From Odontesthes bonariensis (lineage: Eukaryota > Chordata > Actinopteri > Atheriniformes > Atherinopsidae), in NCBI RefSeq assembly GCF_027942865.1, contig NC_134509.1, forward strand, positions 30,326,197-30,390,196: DNA of 64,000 bases. The letters run 5' to 3'. This document shows, piece after piece, positions 12,001 to 22,701 of the stretch. The first letter of the stretch is position 1. The number at the start of each line of letters is the position of its first letter. A program made the position numbers and the translations under genes. A model generated the notes under the pieces. It worked only from the letters and a program-made list of their open reading frames with translations. It did not search any database and was not told where the DNA came from.

Positions 12001-13198
12001 TGTCTGCAAGCTCATTTCTCTCACATTAAATAAAATAATACCTGCTTAGACTAAGCCAAAGTCCTAAAAATTGTGTATGACTCCTGTGAACAGTCTAGAT
12101 AAAACGTTCAAACATGTTTAGTCAAACTTTTCCGGTGCAGCTCTCTCCATGTGCCACCGACAGAAGCAAATCCAAAGGTGGCAATCTGTGTCTCTGCAGG
12201 TCACTGCCCATTTCAGGAGAGAGTCAACTGAAAGCAAGTGCAAATGTTCGGAAGCTTCGGTGAAGTGCTTTTCCACAAGGGATCATCCTGCAAGTAACTT
12301 GGAGAATTTCCCTGAAACAAAATCTTGGCATGACAGCTCCCAACAATAATGCACCTCCCCAGTTCCAACCAGCAGCTTCGGTGTTTCAGGGGAGAATATA
12401 ACTCATCCAAATACTTTGACCTGATCAAGTATCAACAGCTGGAATGCAATTATGTGTTTATCAGGGAAGACATCAAGACAAGTGGACTTTCGTAGAATAA
12501 ACAGTTGTCATTTTGTTAGCTCTGGCAGGCATTTGTTCATTTAATCTTATGTACAGCTGCTCTCACACGGGAATCCTGGCACCACTTAGTCCCTCATAAA
12601 TGAGACTGACTGCCTTAATTTCAGCGTTCCTCACTGGGAATTTCCCCCAGTAAAACACTGCCTATAAATCCAGTTTTATTCATTCCACCACTGCTCTTCC
12701 ATTTACACTATGGATTATTATTTGCAAAGCAGCAGCAGCAGCAGCAGCAGCATTGGGAGCTGCATAACTCCTCCCATATGGTGGCTGGACAAAATCGCAC
12801 CCAATTTTATCCTGAAAAAGTGCGCTTCGAGGATCAAGACAGACACGCCTGTGCTGACACTCTCTGAGTAAGAAAGTCCTCCAAAGTGCAGGGATCGCAG
12901 GTTTAAGAGAAGGAAGCCACCCTGAAGTTGTATTACATCATCAAGCAGTGTACTCGACTGAAGTTATCCGATATGCAACAGGCAGCAGGCAGCCAGGGGG
13001 AGGGGGTGGAGGTGGAAGACGGAGGGCTTACCAGATGAAGTCGGTGCAGTGGCTGCAGAAAGTCGGCTGCTTGAAGAATCTGGCTATGAATTTATGGTTC
13101 TTGATTTCGTGGACGTTTTTTTGCCTCAGAGCACCTTTTCGGGCAAACCTGTTCGCTACGTCCGCGGTGGACGACTCATTCAAACTTACATCAGCCAT
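9054..13198 (-). CDS. prkca: Protein kinase C alpha, N-terminal exons 1-2 (partial gene)
   Basis: This is the 5' part of a conventional protein kinase C, a cytosolic Ser/Thr kinase recruited to membranes by diacylglycerol and calcium. Coding exon 1 is 13032-13198 (167 nt) and exon 2 is 9054-9085 (32 nt). Joined, they are in frame (the Trp-56 codon is split) and have consensus donors (gtaagc, gtaaaa) and a cag acceptor. The product starts [20 protein letters not shown]. Residues 17-29 are the autoinhibitory pseudosubstrate [13 protein letters not shown], and from His-35 the first C1 (C1A) zinc finger begins with the Cys-48/Cys-51 pair. The wording before the pseudosubstrate (DVANRF) and KFIARFF fits the alpha rather than the beta isoform as I remember them. 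The third exon (rest of C1A) was not found in 1-9053, so intron 2 exceeds 9 kb and the gene continues off the left edge. The start codon is the only Met in a conserved position. Confidence 0.95.
9890..10378. mobile_element. hAT non-autonomous transposon with intact 8-bp target duplication
   Basis: The element begins CAGGGGTCTTCAAC and ends with the inverted GTTGAAGACCTCTG (one mismatch in 14). It is flanked by a perfect 8-bp duplication CTCTAAAG at 9882-9889 and 10379-10386. CAG...CTG termini with 8-bp duplications are diagnostic of the hAT superfamily. At 489 bp it carries no transposase. It has inserted into the older TTAA-flanked element that surrounds it, which gives a relative age order. 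Confidence 0.85.
10498..10748 (-). mobile_element. LINE reverse-transcriptase C-terminal fragment
   Basis: The minus strand encodes [20 protein letters not shown], followed by segments including [19 protein letters not shown] and [15 protein letters not shown]. This wording is characteristic of the C-terminal region of a very common fish non-LTR retrotransposon ORF. It has no 5' RT core and the frame degrades at the end, so it is a dead fragment. It is nested in the 9559-11755 element. The LINE clade was not assigned. Confidence 0.7.
12729..12752. repeat. (GCA)8 trinucleotide microsatellite
   Basis: Eight uninterrupted GCA units in prkca intron 1. Non-coding here. Confidence 0.9.
13032..13198 (-). 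CDS. prkca: prkca coding exon 1 (start codon, pseudosubstrate, start of C1A)
   Basis: The ATG is at 13196-13198 on the minus strand and the donor gtaagc occupies 13031-13026. The exon encodes residues 1-55 plus two bases of Trp-56. The transcript start is not visible. The GC-richer, CpG-containing stretch at about 13230-13400 is probably the 5' leader and promoter. This region shows open frames on both strands (for example 13049-13498 plus), which are shadows of the exon and the CpG-rich leader. Confidence 0.95.
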
Positions 13199-14325
13199 GT
13201 CCCCCTAAAAACACAAAATGAATGCAACAGCTTTGCTTGTGCTTTCTTCGGCTGTTCTTCAGTCCGTGGAGACGCGCTGCCCTCAGTGTGGAGCCGGCAG
13301 AGTGCGGGGACAGGAGACTGTCTGAGGGCTTTCCCTGCCTGTCGATGCCACTGGACTGCTCCGCTGACTCTGACAGCTCCGCGTGTCGTCAACGCGGCGG
13401 TGGTGAGAGAAACTGCATCCGGTTGCAACTTTCAAATGAAAAGTCTGCCCTGTCCTTTCCTCTGTAACTGCAGGTTCACTGTCAAAACACAACCATAAAA
13501 AGCAGGTATGGTTTTTTTTGTTTGTTTGTGTTACTCAATTTTGCTCTATTTATTTATTTGTTTTTTTACAATTTTAACAAGCTTAAAAGTCAATGTTTGG
13601 TATGAGCACCTTATTTCAACACTGCTTAAACCCTCTTATACGAGCTTTCTTGTCATTTCTTCAAGCAGCCTTCAGGAATAGTTCCCCCAGGCTTCTTGAG
13701 GGACATTTCAACACTCTTCTTTGGATGTTGGCTGCTGTTTGTTCCATTTTCTATCAAGATGATCCCACACTGCTATACTAATAGCGAGGTCAAGGCTCTG
13801 AGGAGGATTCATCCCTCCATAAGACCTGTTGCCGCTGATTTTCAGTCAACTTCTTGTTTCATTTGGCACAGCTCAGCCTTTTCTCCGTGTTTCCCTTCCT
13901 TAAGAATTGCCACTTGACAGCCACCCTTCCATGGAGGCCGTTTCTGATGAGCAGAACAGCAGATGAATTACCTGAAGGACCAATCTGGTCTTTGCTAGAT
14001 TTTCCCCTTCAGATACTGCTTATCTGCAGCACATAGTTTTAATAGGCCTGAAACTTCTTCTTTTCATCTCCGCTTGTCCAGTTTCCTCATTTTTTTCCAA
14101 GGACACACTCTGACACCATCCTAAGCTATGCCACGCCACATTTTTGGGTAATAGCTTTTTTTAGCAATCACCTTGTTGGTGTCAAAATAATACTTTAATC
14201 TTTTACAGTCCAGCTGTTTTATCTTTGGCATCTGTCATTGATGCAGCTAAAGCAAATTGTGATTTTGCTTAAAGAAACAAACTGCCTGAAGATACAATAT
14301 ACATATATGGTTAAACACACCTGTA

Positions 14326-14420
<95 letters not shown>

Positions 14421-17400
14421 GGTGGGAACACAGTGGCTTACTCAAGTACAAAAGAAATGAAAAGATGGAGAAATAAGAGGTGACTCAAGATTTTTTTTAC
14501 AGTACTCTTCATGTTTATATTCAAGGCCATAGCTTGCATGATGGAAACAGCCCAAAGTTTTGAATAGTAATGCACACCCTGGTGGAAAATATTTAACACA
14601 CTGGTCTGTAGCGTGATGAACATTTTCAAAATATGCATAAGAATTAACATGTTTCCACTTTTAATCCTAAGGTATATAATTCAGCTACAGAAGTAGATTC
14701 ACTTTTTGGGAATAAAACTCTCAATTAGTATTTCTATCACATCTTTGGTTGCATTGTCACTATCAAATGTGTTGCCTCACATGGATCTCTAAACAGAAAG
14801 TGGTGAGATTATTTTCCTCCTACAAATTAAAGTGAAAAAAAAATGACAGGTCTGTTACTATTTTGTCTTTTCTTATAATTGTTTTAAATCACACAAGTGT
14901 CATGAGCTGTTTTTATTTGCTCGTCTTCATCTAATTAGAATAATAAAGCACCAAATCCCACTGGAATGAGGATAAACTGTTTCGCGTTCACTGCGAATTT
15001 TGTTTTGTGGTGTTTATCTTTCTATTGTTTCCAATGAAACTATGGAGAACACAGTTGAATATATGGCGATGCTTCTCGGTGGCTGAAAAATACCATAAAA
15101 ACAGCTTTTGGGTTCCTTCGTGTCCATGTATCTGTGCAGCCTTTCATCTGACAGTGATCGTCACAAAGGGTTCTGCAGTACAATACATGAAAGTATCAAA
15201 AACCAACCTTTGAATCCATCAAAAAGAATCAGTGGAGCCTTCATGAATATTTATGTGTTGTCACCTTGAATAGGTTTTCTGAATCGCATTCTCAACCCAC
15301 AATTTCTTTAATCTTTGGATTCAAATTTGAAAAGGCAACATTCAGTTCAAAGGCAGGTATCCTAAAAGGTTTTTTCACCCATTTTATTATGAAGACGCGT
15401 TTCGTCGCCGTGCGCTTATCTAACTTTGTGTAACTTTACCCTGCTTCGCTTCCCTCCCTCCTTTCACTCTGGCTGATGTCACGCAACAGAGGGAGGGAGG
15501 AGGCCCCTGGTCCCGCTGAGGGAGTTCAGGATCGGCGCGTCATCGTGTGGAAAAACAGCGCATTACATACTGTATGTCGACAGCATCAATGTGCATCGGG
15601 GTTCACATGGCGATATTCTCCTGCTTTGAGCAAAGTATAGTCTACATTTCTATGCTTCCTGCGCAGAAAAAAATGAATCACATAATTATCATGTGATGCA
15701 AGCAACAGTTGTCAAAAATAAGGAGTGAATTATTGAATAATATGAATTATTTGCGCTTTGTTTGAATATAACATTCAATACAAATGACACCCTTCATAAA
15801 CCTATAGATCCAGTTAGGTAGAATAAGGAACCGCACTTTTAATAGTTGAATTAAAACTATCAAAACAGCTTTATAAGCTACATACAGCTATCTAAGATAC
15901 CGTTTCCCAGATTTGCTGCTTTTTTTCTCTCTGGTGTTATGGACGAGTACTGAAGCCTTGAGGACAATGAGATCATATTACCAGAATAATATCAGTCAAG
16001 TTTCAGCACAACTTTCTGTGACAAAGGGCAATTTCAGACATGTGGGCTGGTGCCATTAAAAAATGAATAGGCTTATGTGTCATGGCTGATGAGTTTAGCT
16101 GCACAGACAGACACTAAATCATATTTTGCGTAAGTGGGTCTGTGTTGTTTAGGTTCCCATTGCAATGTACCATAAATGTTTAGATTTCCTCTTAATGTTG
16201 TGTCTTGAAGCAGGGATTCAAAATGTGCAGTGTGTACTGTGTGTATTTGGTAAATAGATCATTTACCAAGCACATGGAGGGTGATATGTTTTCCAACTGA
16301 GCTATTAGTAACGGTATCTAATAATGTGATTAGCCGTGTTTCTCCCATTCTACATCACAGTTAATTGACTTCAGTTTGGTGCCTTGCAGCTGCTGAAGCA
16401 TCGTGGCCCAAGAAATGTTTCCAATAAAGTATGTTTAAGGTCTGAACCTGAGTATTAAAACTTTTTGAGAAATGTTTTTTAAAGAAATGAAGTTGAATGG
16501 CTCTCAGTCGTTGTGCTGCCCTCTGGAGGAATCAGTTGCAAGTAGAATTGACATCTTTCCAATTTTCTGTCACTTTCAATTATAAACTAAAGAATTATCT
16601 ATTTACTGCTACTTTTCATTGATATGCCATCTTCAGTTATTACTTTTATTCCTTTTTACAGGTGACAACATTTTACTCTAAAAATGTTTTTTTTTTTTAT
16701 TTATTATTGTACAATTCCTTGTCTGCTACATTTTGATAGTATTTTTACGCTACTTTTATGAAGTATATTCAACTCATTACTAGATGTAATAACTATCCTT
16801 TTTCCATGTAACTTTATTTTTACACAAATTTTCTCTCCGAAGCCTGATTTAAGCACTTTGAATTGCCATTTGAAATGCATTTCCGGTTTGGTTCACTGAC
16901 CTGCAGAGCATCCACATCACCGTGATATGAAAGGCCAATACATACACATCATACACATCTGGTGGAATAAATCTGATCTGCTGTTCTTGAAGATCATGTC
17001 ACAGCGAGCGCAACATGTATCAATCTGAAAAGCAAAATAGTGGAAGAAAAAGAGAGAGCTCCTGAGAGTGAGTTTTATGCAAGCAATGTTGCCTAACTGC
17101 ATAGTTAAATCCATCTGATGAAGAAGGGTTGCTATTTCTGGTAATTAACAAATTGTTTTACTCAGTGACGTACCGCACAATTTCACCACTGATTACGGTT
17201 CTGGAGGGCAGTCTATTTTTTTTTTTTAATAACATAGAATATCATTTCTTGTATCCTAGTACATGTTTCAATGCTGTTTATGGCCAGGAACCAAATAGCA
17301 AATGTTCATAAACTAGAGAACATGTGCAGCCCAAATCCCCTTATCGTCATTACTGCTGCAAATATGCTTCTCTGGTTTGATAAATCACCTTTCATTGGAC

Positions 17401-17605
17401 ACTGTTTGTCTGCTCCTTGCTCTTGTACCAAATAAATCAACATCAGGTAAACATTCAGGACTTGTGACCTTTGAGCTCGATCAATATGGGTTTCAACTCG
17501 CATTTGATTGGAGGAAACTACCATGAGCCCATTACAGCAGCCCTGATACTGGCTTCATACTTACCCAGAAGCAGGGGACACTAAGGAGACTTCACCTCCA
17601 AGAAG
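13199..17605. other. Intergenic region between prkca and apoh (head to head)
   Basis: The two flanking genes are divergently arranged with about 4.4 kb between start codons. The prkca leader should lie in the CpG-containing first few hundred bases. A second GC- and CpG-richer island of about 160 bp is visible near 15390-15550, and a long AT microsatellite is at 14329-14420. No convincing gene was found. A small exon-like minus-strand stretch at 16921-17024 is discussed separately. Confidence 0.7.
14329..14420. repeat. (AT)n microsatellite
   Basis: About 90 bp of alternating AT with four small interruptions. It produces a spurious YIYIYI open frame. Possible cruciform or fragile sequence. Confidence 0.95.
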
Positions 17606-20600
17606 ATGGCTCCGGTTTTTGCTTTGCTGCTTCTAAGCCAAGCAGCTTTATACACACTGGTAACACCTGCGAAAGGTAAAGTGAGCAAGGCTTATTGCAA
17701 CATTGTAATTTAGCATGGAATTCATTTGTGCTTGTTGGTAATGTGCTGCTGCAAGCACTCTCACTTGACATGCTGTCAGTCATGCTGTCTTTTGATTTGT
17801 ATGCAATTTGTGCCTCATTCAACCTTGATGATTGATGGTGTTGCATCAGAAGTGAAGTGTTTACAGCCTCCACAGATCATTCCAAGCCATACACTGAATA
17901 ATGGAATATTCTTGTGGAGTTAGGACCAAACATTTTATACAGTTATTAAGCTATTCCTAATGTAATTGCCTGCACATGTGAGATAATTGTTGGGAATCTT
18001 TTCAGGTCGTTTATCAGCTCACTTTTTTCCCCCTCTAACCAGTTTGTGGCCGACCTCCTTTCACTGATGAGATCAATATTTCATCCCTGAAACGTGTGTT
18101 TGAAGTTGGAGAAGAGGTGACTCTCACATGTGAACAAGGGTACCTGCCCTCAGCAGCAGCGCCTCCCAGAATAACCTGCACTGCCACAGGAGAGTGGACG
18201 CAGTCAAACCTGGCATGTTCCCGTGAGTTAAGATTGTGGCAATAGACAGTACTTTTACCTTATAGTTCAAGTCTATCAATCAAGAACAGTGAAGAGGAAT
18301 TCGGAGCAAAGGTTAGCTTCTAAATGTACTGTTGTTCTGCTGACCTTATAGAAATCCAATCCTGTTTCTCACAATCCCCAGGAAAATCAATTTATTAAGT
18401 TGGAAGGTACACTCTACTCTGCAATGTCTGCCTCCCTCTGTCTTACCTCTCAATTGTCCGAATGCTGTTTCATCAAAACAAGAAAGTCAGTTTAAAGATA
18501 TGAGTAGAAGAAACTCAATTTTCTCCACAAAAATGGCTAAATCAGTTTGTTTAAAATCTTGTACCAGTGACAAAATAGCATGGTTAGGGGGTTTCTGGAG
18601 AAGGATTATATGTCACGAGTCATTTACCACAACTTTGGTGACCAAAAGCAATGAAATACAGGTAACCTAGTATAGAGAAGCAAAACTCTGCAAGAGATGC
18701 AAATGAATGTTTAAATAGAATAATTATTTAATGCACAAAACCACAACTTCTCTGTAGTTCAAAGAATGAAAGGCAGGAATTTCTGAAATACAATCAGTAA
18801 TTGTTGTTTCTATCATTCTGCTGTTTATCCTACAAGTGGTTACTAATGTTCTTAACAAACTAGGCATTTATAACAGAGTCCCTGTTGCTCATGTTTGAAC
18901 TTGTCTTTAGCCAAGATGTGCCAGATCCCCAGACCTCTGCAGCCATTTGCAAAGGGGAGAACAGAGGCTCCATTCAAGAGCGTGCTTAACTACACGTGTG
19001 ATGATGGGTAAGAGTAACAGTGAAATTCACTCCCAAATAAGTAGTTTCAGTTTATGTTATTATTACAGAATTGTGTCTTTTTTTGTTGTTGTTCATTAGA
19101 TACGTCATGCTAGGAGCAAATGAAAGCAGCTGTTTACATGATGGCACATGGAGTCATCCACCACCTCTATGCAAAGGTACTGTGGAGCAATGGGAAAACA
19201 GACTCCATCAATGTTCAATTGTTCAAACACAACATTTACCGTAGCTAAATTATTTTTATATGCTAGTTGATTCTTCTTTATTTGCTGAAGCACTTGGATT
19301 TGCTTCATCATGCTTCTGTGGATATTGATACAAAAAGATTTAATTATGAACAAAATTGTTTATCCTCTCAGCTGTGATCTGCCCCCTGCCAAAGCCACCA
19401 AGAGATGGTAGAATTGTCCACGATAAGCCAGTTACAGGGACCACAACCATTTATGGACAAGGCTGGTCATATGAGTGCAATCCACCGAAAGCACCAAGTC
19501 ACGAGAGAGGATCCTGCAAGGCTGATGGAAGTACAACTGAGCCACCAGTTTGTCAAGGTATGCAGACTTTGGGATGAGTTCCTCTGCGATCAGTATATGT
19601 TCATCTTTTGCTACACATTTCCTTGTATTCTTCCTTTCCATAACACAGAACAGAGCATCAAAAAGCTTGTCTGTGTTTTGCTGCTTAAACCCTTTTTTTT
19701 GGTTTATAATTCTTCTACACATCTTTATTCTAGAGGTAAGCTGTACCATCCCAACAAAAATACCCAATGGCATCATCACATTTGCTCTGATGAGACCACA
19801 TAGCTACAAGGAGAAGGTTAAGTACGCCTGCAATGACCACTACACTCTGGATGGTGAGGCTGAGATTCAGTGCCAAAACACAGGAAACTGGTCATCAAAG
19901 CCAGTCTGCAGAGGTGAGTCAGAAAATCTGACATTCCTTCAGGATAAGCTCTATATTTACATCAACTTACTGAAATGACTCAGAAGATAGTGTCTAGGCA
20001 CTAAAAGGGAATATTACATAGTTTTTCAGCTCTGCTTTTTTTTTTTTACAAATGAATGACTGAAAAACTGTCTTTAAACCGCCTGTAATTCTAGATCAGT
20101 GGTGTTTGGTGAAAATGTTTTAATTTATCTGTTTTCCTAATCAGCTCCCTGCACAGTTGGCATAAAGAGAGGCCGTATCTTTTACAATGCCAAGAAGCTC
20201 TGGATTTCAGACCTGAAACCAAACAGAGTCCTCCACAGAGAGCCTGTTGCCTTCTATTGTCTGAACAAAGCAGAGAAGTGTGGCTACCCTGTGGCCAGCG
20301 TATGTAATGATGGAACCCTCCCCATCCCAGAATGCTTTGAGGGTGAGTTCATGTCAGGGCAATTAATCAAGTTTCAAGCTTTTGTGGTCATAACAAATCT
20401 ACCAATAATGTTACTATTTATGTGAACAGTGTAGGTGGAAGTATAGTTTGTACATTACACATGAGTTTCTGGATTTTTAAAACTGAATTTTGGCAAAACT
20501 TACTCTCAAGATCTGTATATTTTACTGTTAACATCTTTTCCTGAAAAAATACTACTTAATGGGTCGGATAGCTTGCAGATGTCTTTGGAAAAAGGCCGTG

Positions 20601-20761
20601 TAGACGGATGAAAATATCTTGCAGTTAGGCTACAATCATAATTGCTTCTCTCTTTTTTCCTTTTTCTTTTAGAGCCGAGCAAATTAGAGTACAACTTGAA
20701 GTCTAAAAGCCTTCCATCAGAAATCCGTATGTGTGCTGCTTCCCCCCCTGCCAGCCCATGA
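17606..20761 (+). CDS. apoh: Apolipoprotein H-like (beta-2-glycoprotein I), copy 1
   Basis: Secreted plasma glycoprotein of the complement-control-protein family; mammalian APOH binds anionic phospholipid and other negatively charged surfaces. Exons: 17606-17675, 18043-18222, 18911-19007, 19100-19176, 19372-19557, 19734-19913, 20145-20342, 20673-20761. All junctions are GT-AG and in phase, giving 358 residues (human about 345). Residues 1-20 are a hydrophobic signal peptide. CCP1 is in exon 2 (residues 24-83), CCP2 is split over exons 3-4, CCP3 is exon 5, CCP4 is exon 6, each with four Cys. Exons 7-8 (264-358) form the modified fifth domain with six Cys. N-glycosylation sequons include NIS, NYT, NES and NWS. 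The C-terminus continues eight residues (AASPPASP) past the conserved last Cys. The basic loop of domain V reads CLNKAEKC. It could equally be called apoh-like 1, because a second copy follows on the same strand. Confidence 0.9.
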
Positions 20762-20795
20762 GCTCTGCAAGACCTGTATGACTTCTTAAAGAATG

Positions 20796-20801
20796 AATAA
20801 A
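20796..20801 (+). terminator. Polyadenylation signal of apoh copy 1
   Basis: An AATAAA hexamer 35 bp after the stop codon. The 3' UTR would be very short. Confidence 0.7.
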
Positions 20802-22701
20802 CTGGATTATATGCTGAGACAGAGGCCACCTTTGTTAATGCCAGTTTATGCTTTCATTTTCAAGTGATATTAGATATATAATGTAGCAGACGATTATGAA
20901 ATGGATGAAATGTGTGTTAATTAACCCTTGAAATAGTGACAGACCCTAAAGTAGGAAGTCGAGGCAACGAAAGTGAATGCAACTGCAATCACTGACACAA
21001 AAGTTTTAAAAAGAAAAAACTTTTGATCACTGAAACAAATCTGAGCTCATCTGAGCTAATTTCAAACAGCGTATCTGCATGAATGGTGTCACCATACCTG
21101 TGAACATCTCACTGTTGAGCCTGTGGGCTGTGTTTCTCTGTACTTTTTTCTGTGATTGCTCAGACTGTTAATCTCATTGTATCTACCTTTTTGTTTGTCG
21201 TCCAAGACAAATAAATAAACTTAACATAAAAAGAAAACTGATGGATATATTTAGGAAGTAAATTCTTTCATCGAATAGGACCAAAATGACTGGACAGTGA
21301 AACACAGTGGTCTGAGTGCGATGATGCAAGGCTCCACAAGTGCAAAAAGTTGGGGTGATGAATACCTGTGGATGTACCTGGCTGACAAAATGATTCCAGA
21401 AGCGTGACAGAAGAGGAATGTCGAAGAAAGTAACTATATAAACTGACACAATTGAGTTTTGTTCAAGGAAACAAGTGAAAACTATGACTTGACAAAATAG
21501 GTGTCCTGACTTGAATCTAGTGGAATACACTTGAGATAGAGAAACCCAACCTCTTCAGCAAAGAGCTGCTGAAAATAATCACTGGAGAATATCAGTAATA
21601 GGACATGTACTGATTTCTGCTGCATTTAGTTACCACTGTGGGGCCGAGTGAGTATACGCCAGTCACCTTTGATTGCATCTAAAGCAAATATCCTGTTGTT
21701 CAACTTAGAAATACTGCAATCATTCCAAGCTTATACAGTTTTAGTCATCTCAAAATAAGGTGATATCTGCCACTGCACTAATATAGCCATACCCAGGTCA
21801 CATATTGGAATAATCTATGAATAACTGGACAATGTGCGTGAAAGACTATAGGATTATATTCTGACATATTTTCTCCTGTCAAACATCTTGAATAAAGTCA
21901 ATATTTCTACAACAGATAAAATATAGAACCAAGGCACCATTTGTTAAGAAATAACTGATTCATGTCAAAGCCTGAGGCCATTATTAGGCTATTAACAGGA
22001 GAGAAGCTGCCACACCTTGCTCTTTTACACCTGACGTCCTGTTTTGGGGGAATTCATTTTACTTATTCACACGCTAGCTCTGCGGGAATTTAATCACTGT
22101 GTGACCTTAACTCCTCTAATATCTATGTGGAGGGGCTGGGACTGGAAAATGACTCCAGTTGTAACTGCTGTGATAAAATACTCAGTGACAACTGGTGGCT
22201 TATCATTTTGAATAGTTCCTTGTAAAAAAAAAATACATATAATAAACAAACACAAAGTCTTACACGTGAGTTAATTGCACCTCTTTATGAGTTAAATTGT
22301 GGACATTGATATAAGCATTGAAAGTACTGCTTTTCTACAGCACTGAAATTAGTCAAAAATGCATCAGCAATTGCTCTAAAATATTATTCTAATTCAATGT
22401 CTGGAATTGTAAATTGTCATTTTGTTAAGTTCTCCTTGGGCAAGAAGAAAGCCTTTCCTGTTGTTTTGTGTCACAATGAGGCAAAGGCCGCTCTTTCAAG
22501 CCTTTCACTTCCAGTAAAATGAAACAAGAGTTACTGGAAATGGTAAGCCAAATGAAAAAGAGATAGAAAGAAGCAGGCGGTTACGTTGTGCTGTTCTTAT
22601 CTGTTTGCTTTTAGAAAAACACAAACAGATGTGGAAAAAGGGGCAGAGAGTCAGTATTTGAACCAGAGGCCAAAAGGAAATAGAAGAAACTTCGACAAAG
22701 G
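20802..22701. other. Spacer between the two apoh copies
   Basis: About 1.9 kb of AT-rich sequence with no exon or recognisable repeat. The promoter of copy 2 must lie at its right end. I could not identify a TATA box with confidence. Confidence 0.6.

Noticed and set aside
13049-13498. 149-codon plus-strand open frame
   Set aside because: Shadow of prkca exon 1 on the other strand and its CpG-rich leader.
14238-14483. Open frame with a YIYIYI repeat
   Set aside because: It is the translation of the (AT)n microsatellite.
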